64,000 bases of DNA from contig NC_091140.1 of assembly GCF_041381155.1 (NCBI RefSeq), positions 27,189,952 to 27,253,951 of the forward strand, read 5' to 3'. Below, in pieces: positions 14,501 to 29,500 of the stretch. The notes beneath the pieces were generated by a model that was not told the origin of the DNA, made no database searches, and was given only the letters and a program-made list of their open reading frames with translations. The stretch comes from Argopecten irradians. Its lineage: Eukaryota; Mollusca; Bivalvia; Pectinida; Pectinidae. How positions within the stretch are numbered: position 1 is the stretch's first letter; each line of letters starts with the position of its first letter. Made by a program: the position numbers and the translations under genes.

Positions 14501-17500
14501 TTAATGGCAGTGTCATTTTCTGGGTATACATATAACATATTTGTAAATGTTTGATTTAAAACATCTTATACAGACTATTTCAAGTCACATAATGCCAATT
14601 TTGTAACAAAGTGAAGAGAAAATGTAGCAGCCAGACCCGAGTTCAAACCCCGAACCTCACACAAGTTGAAAACTCTACCAGTAGTAGAAACTATTATTAG
14701 CTATGTATACCTGGTGGCTGATGTCAGTCCTGTCCTGCTACAGGCTACTAGAAATGCAGTATTTATGACAAAGAAGCGATTTAACTGGAAAATACGTTGA
14801 CGGCCCCTCATCACGGTCGGACATTAGTACACGCCGCCCATGGCATTAGCTCATCAGTTTGTCCAAAGATAAGAAAATTTTCGGGAGTTTCAAAGATAAA
14901 AAATGAAAAAAATGTATATATATTCATTGAAATGCTGTTCTACATTAAGATTTATGAAAAAGAAAATTGGCTTGTGTTTCAATAGGAAATTTTCTTGTCT
15001 ATCGTTGTCCAAAAAATGTCATTTTATGTGAAAATAATAAATGTAAAATTTTGAAAATAGTTATGTCATTCAATTCCTTTTGTCATTGGACTACAAAGAA
15101 ATTAAAACTCGTCATTGGTATTATCCGATTTTTTCGAGTTCCAAAATAAGAAAATAGTTAACTCGTCATTTCTACAAAGATAAATCTAGGGAAAACTCAT
15201 TTTTCGACTAGGGAATAATTCAATGTATTATCGTCATTGAACTAGGGAAAACTCATTAGTTTCGTCATTCTAGGGAATAACTCATTAGTTAACTCGTCAT
15301 TGACTAGGGAATAACTCTAACTCATTTAACTTTATGTGACTAGGGAATAATAGTAAACTCGTCATTGACTTGGGAAGAAAACTCATTAGTTAACTCGTCA
15401 TTGACTAGGGAATAACTCATTAGTTAACTCGTCATTTAGTAAACTGATGTCATTGGTTAACTCGTCATTGACTAGGGAATAATCATTAGTTAACTCGTCA
15501 GTCATTGGTACATCATTAGTAATCGTCATTGACTAGGGAATTCATTAGTTAACTCGTCATTGACTAGGGAATAACTCATTAGTAAAACTCGTCATTGACT
15601 AGGGAATAACTCATTAGTATAACTCGTCATTGGCTTGTCTACAAAATAAGAAAATCATTAAACTCGTCATTCATTAGTGTCATAAGGGAAACTCATTAGT
15701 AAACTCGTTTGATTTACAAAGGGAATAACATCTTAACTCGTCATTGACTAGGGAATAACTCATTAGTTAACTCGTCATTGACTAGGGAATAACTCATTAG
15801 TTAACTCGTCATTGACTAGGGAATAACTCATTAGTTAACTCGTCACAAGGGATAAGAGAAAATGTCAAGCATCATTGACTTGTCATTGACAAAGGGAATA
15901 ATCATTTCAAAACTCGTCATTGACTAGGGATTAACTCAAAGATTAGAAAATAGGGAAAACTCATTAGTTAAGCTTGACTAGGAAACATTACATTGTTAGT
16001 TAACTCGTCATTGACTAAGAATAACTATTAGTTAATCGTCATTGGACTACAAGGGATTTAACTATTAGTTAATCGTCATTGACTAGGGAATAACTCATTA
16101 GTAAACTCGTCATTGACTAGGGAATAACTCATTAGTTCTGTCAAGATAAGAAAACTCATTAGTAAACTCGTCATTGACTAAAGGGAAAACTCATTAGTTA
16201 AAATCGCCATTGACTACTCATAATAAGTCATTGCTTATGTCATACAAAGACTAGGGAATAACTCATTAGTTAACTCGTCATTGACTAGGGAATAACTCAT
16301 TAGTTAACTCGTCATTGACTAGGGAATAACTCATTAGTTAACTCGTCATTGACTAAGATAGGGAATAACTATTAGTATAACTCGTGTTAAAAATGACTAG
16401 GGAATAACTCATTAGTTAACTCGTACAACTGTCATTGAAAAAATAACTCATTAGTTAACTCGTCATTGACTAGTCGACAAAGATTAAAGGGAAAACTTAG
16501 TTAACTCGTCATTGCTAGGGAGTTAAAAGATAAGAAAAATAACTCATTAAAACTCGTCATTGGCTTGTCTACAAAGATAACTCATTAGTTAACTCGTCAT
16601 TGGCTTAGGGAATAACAAAGATAACTCGAAATTAATAGTAAACTCATTATTGGCTTGTTTGGAAAATAGTTAACTCGTCATTGGCTTGTCTATAACTCGT
16701 CATTGAAGGGGAAAACTATTAGTTACTCGTCATTGACTAGGGTCTAACATTAGATCGTCATTGGACTAGTAAAATAACTCATTAGTTAACTCGTCATTGA
16801 CTAAGAATAAGAAAATAGTTAACTCGTCATTTTTCATAACTCATAGTAACTCGTCATTGACTAGGGTCTCAAACTCGTCATAAGGACTCATTATAAACTC
16901 GTCATTCATTTAAGTCATTAACTAAATAGTCATTGACTAACTAGAATAAAAAATTAGTTAAACTCGTCATTGACTAGGGAATAACTCATTATTTTGTCAT
17001 TACAAAGATAACTCATTAGTTAAACTCGTCATTGGCTAGGAATAAATAACTCATTAGTAAACTCGTCATTGACTAAGAAAAACTCATTAGTTAAACTCGT
17101 CATTGGCTAGTCTACAAAGATAAGTTAACTAGACCATTTAAATATAAAAAAAACTCATTAGGGAATTACTCATTTCTGTCAAGATAACTCATTAGTAAAA
17201 CTCGTCATTGAACTAGGGAATAACTCATTGGTTAACTCGTCATTGACTAGGGAATAACTCATTAGTTAACTCGTCATTGGCTAGGGAAAATCATTAGTTA
17301 ACTCGTCATTTTGTCTACAAAGAAATAACTCATTATAAACTCGTCATTGGCTTGTCTACAAAAAATCAATAGTTAAACTCGTCATTGACTAGGGAATACA
17401 TTAGTTAAGTCATTGACTAGAATAAAATTGACTAGGGAATAAAACTTAGTCATTAACTCGTCATTGACTAGGGAATAACTCATTAAAAACTCGTCATTGA

Positions 17501-20500
17501 CTAGGGAATAACTCATTAGTAAACTCGTCATTGGCTTGGAATAACTCATTAACTCGTCATTGACTAGGGAAAAACTCATTAGTAACTCGTCATAGGCTTA
17601 ACTCATTAGTTAAACTCGTCATGACTAGGAGATAAGAAAATTAGTAAACTCGTCATTGCTGTCTACAAAGATAAAAAATCAGTTAAACTCGTCGTCACTA
17701 ACATAAGGAAAACTCGTCATTGACTTGTCAAAAATAACTCATTAGTTAAACTCGTCATTGGCTTGTCTGAATAACTCATAGTCGTCAATTGACTATTGGA
17801 ATAACTCATAATAGTAAATAGGGAAAACTCATTGGCTTGTCTACAAAGATAAGAAAATAGTAAACTCGTCATTGGCTTGGGAAAGATAAGAAAATAGTAA
17901 ACTCGTCATTGGCTTGTCTACAAAGATAACTCATAGTAAACTCGTCATAGAATAAAAGTTAACTCGTCACTAGGGAATAACTCGTTAGTTGGCTTGTCTT
18001 ACAAAGATAAAAAATAGTTAAACTCATTAGTAAACTCGTGATTGGCTTAGTTAAACTCGTCATTGGCAAAGTTAAGAAAAATAGTGAACTCGTCATTGGC
18101 TTGTCTACAAAGATAAGAAAATAGTAAACTCGTCATTGGCTTGTCTACAAAGATAAGAAAATAGTAAAATCGTCCATGGCTTGTCTACATAAGAAAAAAC
18201 TCGTCAAACTCATTGGCTTGTCCTACAAAGATAAAAAATAGTGAACTCGTCATTGGCTTGTCATTACAAAGATAAGAAAATAGTAAACTCGTCATTGGCT
18301 TGTCTACAAAGATAAGAAAATAGTAAACTCGTCATTGGCTTGTCTACAAAAGATAAGAAAATATGAGAACTTCGTCATTGGCTTGTCTACAAATAAGACA
18401 ATAGTAAACTCGTCATTGGCTTGTCTACAAGATAAGAAAATAGTAAACTCGTCATTGGCTTGTCTACAAAGATAAGAAAATAGTAAACTCGTCATTGGCT
18501 TGTCTACAAAGATAAGAAAATAGTAAACTCGTCATTGGCTTGTCTACAAAGATAAGAAAATAGTAAACTCGTCATTGGCTTGTCTACAAAGATAAGAAAA
18601 TAGTAAACTCGTCATTGGCTTGTCTACAAAGATGAAGAAAATAGTTAAACTCGTCATTGGCTTGTCTACAAAAGATAAGAAAATAGTTAAACTCGTCATT
18701 GGCTTGTCTTTTACAAAGATAACTCAAAAATAGTATACATTGTCATTGCTTGTCCTACAAAGATAAGTTAAAATAGTAAAACTCGTCATTGGCTTGCTAT
18801 ACAAAGATAAGAACATAGTAAAACTCGCATTGGCTTGTCTACAAATAAAAGAAAAAAGTGAACTCGTCATTGGGCTTGTCTACAAAGATAAGAAAATAGT
18901 AAACTCGTCATTGGCTTGTCTACAAAGATAAGAAAATAGTAAACTCGTCATTGGCTTGTCTGCAAAGATAAGAAAATAGTAAACTCGTCATTGGCTTGTC
19001 TACAAAGATAAGAAAATAGTAAACTCGTCATTGGCTTGTCTACAAAGATAAGAAAATAGTAAACTCGTCATTGGCTTGTCTACAAAGATAAGAAAATAGT
19101 AAACTCGTCATTGGCTTGTCTACAAAGATAAGAAAATAGTAAACTCGTCATTGGCTTGTCTACAAAGATAAGAAAATAGTAAACTCGTCATTGGCTTGTC
19201 TACAAAGATAAGAAAATAGTAAACTCGTCATTGGCTTGTCTACAAAGAGAAGAAAATTAATAAACTCTTCATTGTGCTTGTCCTTCAAAGATAAGAAACT
19301 AATAAACTCATCATTGCGTTCTTCAAGAATAAGAAAATATAAACTCTCAATGGCTTGTCTGTAAAGATAAGAAAATAGTAAACTCGTCGTTGGCTTTGTC
19401 TACAAAGATAAGAAAATAGTAAACTCTGTCATCTGGCTGAGGCTTGTCTACAAAGGATAAGAAACTAATAAAACTCATCATTGGCTTGTCTGTAAAGGAT
19501 AAGAAAAAATTAGAAAAACTTGTCATTGGGCTGTGTCTACAAAGATAAGAAAATAATAAACTCGACAATTGGCTTGTCTTCAAGATCCAAGAAACTAATA
19601 AACTCATCATATGGCTTGTCTGTAAAGATAATGAAAATAGTAAACTGTCATTGCTTGTCTTCAAAGATAAGAGAAATAGTAAAACTCGTCCATTGGCTGG
19701 TTCTGTAAAGATAAGAAAATAGTAAACTTCGTCATTGGCTTGTCTACAAAGATAAGAAAATAATAAACTCATCATTGGCTTGTCTTCAAAGATAAGAAAC
19801 TAATAAACTCATCATTGGCTTGTCTTCAAAGATAAGAAAATAGTAAACTCGTCATTGGCTTGTCTGCAAAGATAAGAAAATAGTAAACTCTTCATTGGCT
19901 TGTCTACAAAGATAAGAAAATATAAACTCGTCATTGGCTTGTCTTAAAAAGATAAGAAAATAGTAAACTCGTCAAACTTGTCTACAAGATAAGAAAATAG
20001 TAAACTTGTCATTGGCTTGTCTACAAAGATAAGAAAATAGATCGTCATTGGCTTGTCTTACAAAGATAAGAAAATAGTAAACTCGTCATTGGCTTGTCTA
20101 CAAAGATAAGAAAATAGTAAACTCGTCATTGGCTTGTCTACAAAGATAAGAAAATAGTAAACTCGTCATTGGCTTGTCTGCAAAGATAAGAAAATAGTAA
20201 ACTTGTCATTGGCTTGTCTACAAAGATAAGAAAATAGTAAACTCGTCATTGGCTTGTCTACAAAGATAAGAAAATAGTAAACTCGTCATTGGCTTGTCTA
20301 CAAAGATAAGAAAATAGTAAACTCGTCATTGGCTTGTCTACAAAGATAAGAAAATAGTAAACTCGTCATTGGCTTGTCTACAAAGATAAGAAAATAGTAA
20401 ACTCGTCATTGGCTTGTCTACAAAGATAAGAAAATAGTAAACTCGTCATTGGCTTGTCTACAAAGATAAGAAAATAGTAAACGTCATTGGCTTGTCTACA

Positions 20501-23500
20501 AAGATAAGAAAATAGTAAACTCGTCATTGGCTTGTCTACAAAGATAAGAAAATAGTAAACTCGTCATTGGCTTGTCTACAAAGATAAGAAAATAGTAAAC
20601 TCGTCATTGGCTTGTCTAAGATAAGAAAATATAAAAGTCATGGCTTGTCTACAAAAATAGTAAACTCGTCATTGGCTTGTCTGCAAAGATAAGAAAATAG
20701 TAAACTCGTCATTGGCTTGTCTTTACAAAGATAAGAAAATAGTAAACTCGTCATTGGCTTGTCTACAAAGATAAGAAAATAGTAAACTCGTCATTGGCTT
20801 GTCTACAAAGATAAGAAAATAGTAAACTTGTCATTGGCTTGTCTTTAAAGATAAGAAAATAGTAAACTCTAAAGATAAGAAAATAGTAACTCGTCATTGG
20901 CTTGTCTACAAAGATAAGAAAATAGTAAACTCGTCATTGGCTTGTCTGCAAAGATAAGAAAATAGTAAACTCTTGTCATTGGCTTGTCTTTACAAAGATA
21001 AGAAAATAGTAAACTCGTCATTGGCTTGTCTACAAAGATAAGTAAAAATAGTAAACTCGTCATTGGCTTGTCTCAAAGATAAGAAAATAGTAAACTTCGT
21101 CATTGGCTTGTCTACAAAGATAAGAAAATAGTAAACTCGTCATTGGCTTGTCTCAAAGATAAGAAAATAGTAAACTTGTCATTGGCTTATCTACAAAGAT
21201 AAGAAAATAGTAAACTCGTCATTGGCTTATCTACAAAGATAAGAAAATAGTAAACTCGTCATTGGCTTGTCTACAAAGATAAGAAAAATAGTAAATGGCT
21301 TGCTCATAAGAAATAGGCTTGTCTACAAAGATAAGAAAATAGTAAACTGTCATTGGCTTGTCTACAAAGATAAGAAAAATAGTAAACTTGTCATTGGCTT
21401 GTCTACAAAGATAAGAAAATAGTAAACTGTCATTGGCTTGTCTACAAAGATAAGAAAATAGTAAACTTGTCATTGGCTTGCCTACAAAGTTAAGAAAAGA
21501 GTAAACTCGTCGTTGGCTTGTCTACAAAGATAAGAAAATAGTAAACTCGTCATTGGCTTGTCTACAAAGATAAGAAAATAGTAAACTCTTCATTGGCTTG
21601 TCTTTAAAGATAAGAAAATAGTAAACTTGTCATTGGCTTGTCTGCAAAGATAAGAAAATAGTAAACTCGTCATTTGCTTGTCTGCAAAGATAAGAAAATA
21701 GTAAACTTGTCATTGGCTTGTCTACAAAGAGAAGAAAAAAGAATTACCACACAGCAATATATATTATAATGCCAATAAAGAATAAACACAAAGAATATAT
21801 ATATAACAAAACAGATTACAAATGAAAAGAAAGAAAAAATACTACAAATGAAGTTGTAAATTATTTCTGAACTTTGATATATGACTACTGACCTACACAC
21901 GGAGCATTGTCTCTGTGCCTGTAGAGCGGTCAACATCACCACCACCGAGTAGTTCTTTGGACCAGATTTCACATATTGTTTGAACTTGTCTCCATTCAGA
22001 CGGATGATGGACTTCTTGTTGTTCCAGTCACTCAGCTGCTGGACCTTCTCACCGACTGTGTCCACCTGAGGATCAGAGGAGTTCATAAGGTCAGAGGTGA
22101 CAGGGTGAGAGTTCACATGAATAGGGGTCACACTGTCAGAGGAAGTTACACATGGCATTACTGTGATAATATTCATTAGTAGACAGTGACAAACGATGAC
22201 ACCGACCCACACAGACATATTGGAACAATAAATCTTTATATGGATTTCAAAACAAAGTTCATTCCATCACACAGAATATCAGTTATTGATTCTACAAAAC
22301 GTCCTGCTGATGAAGTAAATGACTCAATTATAAAATAATCCCATGTAGCTATAGTGGATCAGGATTTTAACACTGATCGATGAAAATGTGTGAAAACATT
22401 GTGGCTAGGTTCTGACTCTATATTCACTCTCTATGTTCCTTCACTATCTGATGGGCCGATCTTTTTCATCAATACCGCCATTCTCAAAAACCATTTCCGA
22501 TATTACATGTTTTTGAGTTTACATATACTGTAATGTCAATGTTACTGTCTGTCTGATATATCCCCCCCATATCAGACTAAACACATTGCGATAATGTACA
22601 TTCACATCCAAGGATAATGCATATCACACCATATAGAGATTTTTTTTAAGTTTCCATTAAAGCACTGTGAGATGAAAGTTTCATGAAAGCCTTGTTTACA
22701 TTCATTTTAAGGTAAAACATGTATTTTGAACGACATCCATTCCTGTACCAAGCACAAAACATGCATATTCTAGCAGCTATACCTATTCATTATTCGTCTG
22801 CAGTGAATCCATCAGTTTTTGAGTGTTCTTTTATAGCAAATTCTACAGACTGGCTTCCAGACCTTATAATGACCACTATTTTCACTGACACGTAACCTTG
22901 GAAGATCAAGAGAACTACCAGGCTAAATCCAATTCATATTATATAGACAGATTTCTAAACATACAGTTCTCTTTTGAGTTTATATACGTTAAAATACTTT
23001 GAAGAGAAGTAAATTGTTTCAGCAATTCAATGATATAATAATCCAGGAATAGTGTAACAAGGTGCAATATTAATGCTGATGTAAAAGTTTGTGACAAATC
23101 CATGAATTCTAATTTATTGTGTTCAATTACATTCAGTTTTGTTACCAGATAGGCAATTATTCAGGTAATACTTTTTCTGTGCGAAACGTATGGAATGCTG
23201 AAAATACAGTTGCCTTTCAAGCCAAATCTAAGAATACTTGATCTGCTGAATTAAAGAAAAATAAACAACCAACTTGCAAATATTCTAATGCATTAAGGTG
23301 GAAGTGATTAAAAGATATTTGATTTGGCATTTGACTCTTTTTGCACAAGAATTGTAATAGAGAGAGAAATAAACATAATCTTATCCAATACATAAATGTA
23401 TGTAGCACTCACTTTCGACAAGAGGAGATAACTGCTCTATCCCTGATAATTGTTTTATCAGACATCTTACATTCCATCTATACATTTGTCTGATAAGATC

Positions 23501-26500
23501 AGAACTAGTAATACAAGTAAATTAAATTAATCATTGGAATACATTTACACAAAATCAAGTGCAAGCTAGGACCAATATAAATGTTGAATGAAACAACCAA
23601 ATATAATACTAGTATGCTGTGTAATAAAAACTTTGTTATACTTCCTTTTAATAAATAGCTATATGGTCATACTCATTAAGAAAAATCATTGACCTTGAGC
23701 ACGATGTCAGAAAGCTGGTGATGACTTTGCAACCCATAGGTAACAGATAGAAGCAAATCACATTTTTTTGTATACTTCATCTTTTCAGTCACCATGATCC
23801 CCACCTGTACTGCGACTGAAAACTTTATCTACATATGTACCCATAAAAAGCTTGCAAGCTAAGCAATATGAAATTGAAGGAAATTATTGGATAAAAAACA
23901 TATTTTTACCTAGTTTTTAAAATTACAAAGAGTCAAATCACATGGTTTCTGAACATGGATGTGGGATAAATTACATACTATGAAATGATGAAGATGAAAG
24001 CTCTACCTCTCTCTCTATGTGTATAGATTATGAACATCATGAACACAACTAATTTGAGCTCGGATATAGACACTCCATCACTAGAAACCTATAATAACCA
24101 GGAACAAGCTGTAGGAGTGTAGCACTAACAACATATTGCTATGCATAACATACTTTTCCAATTAAATCCCCAACTCACTAGACCTTTTGTCTTAGATCTA
24201 CAGCTCGTTATAATTAGTATGGCAAATCTCTCAGGTAAAACAATACAGTTGTGTTATAATAATCAGCAGGGTTCCTCTTCTGTAACAGGAGAGATCATTA
24301 ACTAATCTTAAGTGCACACATGCCAAGGAATCACTGTCTGTAGTGAGATACGTACATCACAGACAAGGGAGTATTATAGACTCATACAATCAAAACATCA
24401 CATCCAAAACTGAACACATACATTACTAATTGGTCATTAGAATTTCTAATTATTTTATTTTCAATTAATTTATTCGATGGTAATTATAACATTATCTAAA
24501 TCTGGTTATCTTTGTGGGAATAAGAGAAAATTTGATCCAAAGTTTGGAATTTCATACCTTTTATGATATGTAACAAATATTGTTGAGTGCAGCAATGGTA
24601 ACTAGTTTGACAGCTTGGTGAGAGACAGAGAGGGAGAAAAGCTATACTGAGGTATGTACAATGTATCACATAATGCATTCAACTAGCACCAACCTGTTTA
24701 CTGTGTAATAAATGTTCTGCATGTGAAGTGTTACACCGGCCTACTCATATAACTGTAAATAAATATGTACACTGACTGTAGCTGGAAATTAATAGGTTAA
24801 AAGGATCCTAAAAGCATCTGCACCTTAATGATACATCCTGCTTCCTTAATCCTATGTTTCTGCTTTGTTATTGATAATGAATGAGCTATTTTTACTGTTT
24901 ATCCGTGGTGTATACAAACTAACAAACATTTTGTACATGTGGTTTTCGTTTGTCTTCCCTAAGAAGTTCTACACAACCATGTTTTAGCACTCCTAACATC
25001 AACCATGAACATAAGCATATCATCAATGGTTAAGCTAACTGGAGAAAACTAGAAAATACAGCCAGTATGATAGTCTGAACATAAATGTGTGTATAGATTT
25101 CAGTACAAAATAGTGTAGCCGTCTAAAAGCAATGAACCCATTTTATATTACTGAGTTATTCTTTATAGCTTATACCATACATCAAACCAACGTTATAATT
25201 TTTGAAAATTTAATAATACCCGGTAAATGAAATGTCAATTGTGAAATAATTGATCATTAAAGGGGAGATAACTCATAGATATTATATACATTGACATTGT
25301 ATAATGTCCCAGATTATGCATGTGTAAAACACAAAACCGGACATAAAAAAATTAATTTTAAATTAACCATATATTAAAACTCATTTGATAGATTACTTCT
25401 TCATAATGCTTTTCCATCTTTCTAACACTCATAACATAAACTAGAAATTCATATGTATATATATGGTTGTTGAATCATATAATCGATAATTAGCTTGTTA
25501 CCTTCAACTCATTAAAGTTTGTGACATTGTGAGCAGATTCCCAAAGGTACATAACACTGTGTATAATCAATTATTCTCAAACTTTTACAACTTGTTGAGT
25601 CCTCATTCCTCAACAAGAACAATCCTAACTAGCATCACCTATAGATTTTCTCCCACCTATTCCTATTGTAAACTAATGAAATGATGAAATGGTGAACATA
25701 GTTGACAAGGAGATTAACTAATTCCAAAGCAGTCTCACTCTCAAATTTTAACTTAGTTATCTTAGAAAAGAATGGAAAGAGAAGAAAATGAATTAAATTT
25801 GGGATTCACAAACACTTAAAGATAATAGTAGGAAAAGGAAAGGAAGTGAGAATCCCAATCAAGTGTTATAAGTGTGAGACAAGTGGTAAGAGAAGTAATC
25901 AGAACGGAAACAGACTAAAGAATCATGAAATTAATGAAAAGAACAGGCCCCAAACTTCACTAAAATATAAACAGAATTTCTTATAACGAAATAGGACTTT
26001 GAACTCACAGAAAATATGTGTATCAATGTTCAAAACAAAAATTAAAGAGAGTATGTCTCCAACTTTCATTTTTCAAATATTGATGATTGATGATGATGAT
26101 GATGATATCATGATGATGATGATGATATAATGTATTGTTTGTGTTCAATATTGATGTATTTGTGAGGATAATTATTGTTTTGTAAGGATGATTGATGATG
26201 AGAATGATGTGAATTGATTGATGAGGATGAGGACGATGATGTGTGAATGAGATATTATGTATCAATGAAATTGGAAAAAAAATTAAAAAAAATTATAAAA
26301 AAAAAATATTAAAAAAATTTAACTCATAGATCAAAACGTTTTGTAATTTATATTGTCTCTAGTCCTCATTCATAAACCAGACAATAGAAAATCATAGAAG
26401 ACAAAGGCCTAGCCCTGGTATAGGAAATGATAAGAGAAGTGGATAAAATGTTGGGTATGTGTATTATATACAGTTACTATAATTACAAGTGTCCCAGTGA

Positions 26501-29500
26501 TACAGGAACTAGAGAGGTGGTGCACGTGTGTGATAAGACGTGACTGAGTCAGTCACAAACCTATCATCATTAGGACCTAATTATTCCTATAGCGTTATCT
26601 GGTAATATCTGATACAGTAATAACAGCCCAATCTACATTATGTGGCCAAACCAGACATGCAAGGGAATGTTTTACATGATTAAAAGTCCAAAATTACCGT
26701 AGTTACCCCAAAGACTCGGGTATAAAATATTTACATACATTGTACACTCATTAACCAGCCTTGAACAACTGGCTAAGTTAACAATATCAATATTAGTTAT
26801 GCACAGGTTATGTGATGTACAATTTTTTACTGTAAGCATTTAATGTACTTTTTGGCACCTTTAGACATTTATGCAAGGTAAATGAATAAAATCATATATC
26901 TACCACAGTATCTGTACAAATATTTTAGCTAGTACTATAACAATTACAGAATTTATAGTAATTTAATAATCATCATCATTATATACCAGTATATTAATTA
27001 TTGATGTTGTCAATTCAATACATGCTAGAATAAAGATTACCTGTACATTGAAACATACTAATCAACATATATCTCTAAAAGCACCTGTCTACATGCCTTG
27101 GTTAATAATACATTAATATTATGCTCATACAAATACTCATCAAGGTGAAATTTTCTTTAATTTCATAACTAATTATTTTATTCTAATGGTTGAAATACAA
27201 ACATTTGTATAATATGTACAGCAGTGTCATACTTGCCAACTTTTTGAAATTCCCATGGGGGTAATTTCATGTATTTAAACTTTGAGCCTCAAGAAAGTGT
27301 ACTTAGTAACCCCCTATGAAGAAATTAAAAGTTGATTTTTGCATATTTTTACCTGTTCTTTCTGATGGTATAATCAGATGTTTAACATTTGGAATATTAA
27401 AGAAATTGGACTTGCTAAAATGGCCAAAAAAGGGGGTTCAAAATCGGGAGTCTCCCTCCAAAATAGGGAGGGTTGGCAAGTATGCAGTGTGTTACTTTAC
27501 ATTTTATGAATATGCCTCAACCTTTATAAATAAAATATTGTCTGGGATCAACCATCTTGCTACAAATTCCTTTATGTTAAAAACTTTTATAAGACACCTC
27601 ATACCAGCCAATAGGCCTGGAGTCTGAATTCTGTCTACTACTGTGACCTTACTACTAAGGTCAAACAATTACAAGGTCCAGCTGTGACTACAGGTCAACA
27701 GGCCAATATTACTGGTACAGTACAGCAGGGTACAGTCAGCAGGGCACATTCGCTGATGTTTCCCCTAGTTTCTAATGGTAAATATATATATAAATGGTAA
27801 ATATATATATAAATATTCTGTAGTATCAATGGTATCAAAGGATAGAATGATTTTAATGGAAAACTGACTATAGTGATAACTTTATCCAATACAACATCCA
27901 CTGAAACAAATACATGTAGTGCTGTTATATTTCTATAGACCCAGGGATACACATAAAATATCTCTGCTATTTCATCCATCATTCTCAATCCTTTATTTCC
28001 AAAACGAAAGGTTTTATTGCTTCAAACAGAGAATTTTAGCTATTTCTAAATGTTTATGGTCATTTTAATGGTAAGTTGGTAACTACAATATGTCTGTGTA
28101 TATGTGACATTTGTCTCCTTGTGATCCAGTATATCTTCTGATAATATTACAAGCATTTTCTTAAAATCTTCCAAGGTGAGACTAATAACTATTTCAAGGA
28201 CAGAATCCAGAAAGAATACAAAGTGTGGACAGAGTTGATAAGGAAATTTAAAATACAACATTTTTTTCTTCTTCCTTGAAATGCTTTGAGATTCTTTAAC
28301 TATCTAAGATTATTTTCACAAAAAAAGAATTGGGGAAAACAATGCAAAAATTTGTAGGAGCTTCTGACTTTATTTGGCCCTTAAAAGTGGCTACATGCTG
28401 ATATAATAGCTAGAATAGACCATTTGCCGGTTTCCAATAGGTTAGCGATTAGAGTGATCTCCCTTGAAAAACAAAAGAGTTCCACCGGACAAAAAGTTGG
28501 CCTTTACTATTACTCAAATAAGAAAGTGAGCTCAGTTGAGTTGCTGTGTTCGCTAAAATCAAAATGTATTTGCTTGTATTTAGTTGTTGAGTGCTTTAAA
28601 TCAAGCTGAGAGATATGTGCAAAGGCTGTCAACATATTCATTTAGCGATAAATCCGAATTTATCACGCGCACATGCAGCCTGTGCCGGACATAGCGAAAC
28701 GTTTTATTTAGGCCTATTGGATTCAGCTTAATCTTTACAGTGCTTATATATATTTTCATCTGTATTTTTATCAGCTTTTATGTCACCGTTTATAAGCCTA
28801 TTGTATGCTAAACATATTGAATGTTATAAGGGGCGCTTAGTTCGAAAACTTGCCTATATTATTAGGCTTTTTAACTCTTTTTTTTGTCTAATATATAGTA
28901 TAAAAATATTTTTAAAAACTGTTGATATCGGCAGGTATAGCGAAATAAATAGCGCTATGCCCGGCACATGAAATCAAATTGACGCAGGCATATTTTTAAA
29001 CATATAATTTATTAACTTGTTCTTTATATCGAATTATCTGAATTGATAATAAAAGTTCAACTTTAAGTATTTAACGATGTAGATTCAGAAGCGTATAAAA
29101 GAATTTTTATGTTCATTTTAGAATTAATAGAACGTCTATTGATTACATTTATACATGGAATCCATAAGTTCTAATTGTTTTACCTGAATCGCAAATAGTG
29201 CCAATGATAATTAAGTGATACATACGGTAAACTTGTACATGTACTTCGATCACCCAAAATGTCTCTAACCGTGGTACAAGTATCTAGAGTGTCAATTATA
29301 TTGCCGAGAAATGATGTTTCACCTGTAATTATTAAACTTAATGCAGATTACATTTTCAATACGAAGTAAGTAACTTTGATCTCAAAATACCAGGAAGTTG
29401 CTAGAGAAAGGATTAAATGCGTAACATTCATAATTTGCTGGGGAGATGTAGATGTGTTCGGCCCCTTAGATTGTCACTGTTTGTGTCTGGGCATCAGTAT

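Noticed and set aside
14640-14760. tRNA-like B-box phrase near GGTTTGAACTC (minus strand)
   Set aside because: No acceptor stem, anticodon arm or convincing A box; at best an old SINE remnant.
17382-21473. Minus-strand frames reading [15 protein letters not shown]
   Set aside because: Products of the 40-bp satellite, cycling through three frames; not protein genes.
17800-21745. CRISPR-like regular repeats
   Set aside because: No unique spacers; direct head-to-tail satellite in an animal genome.
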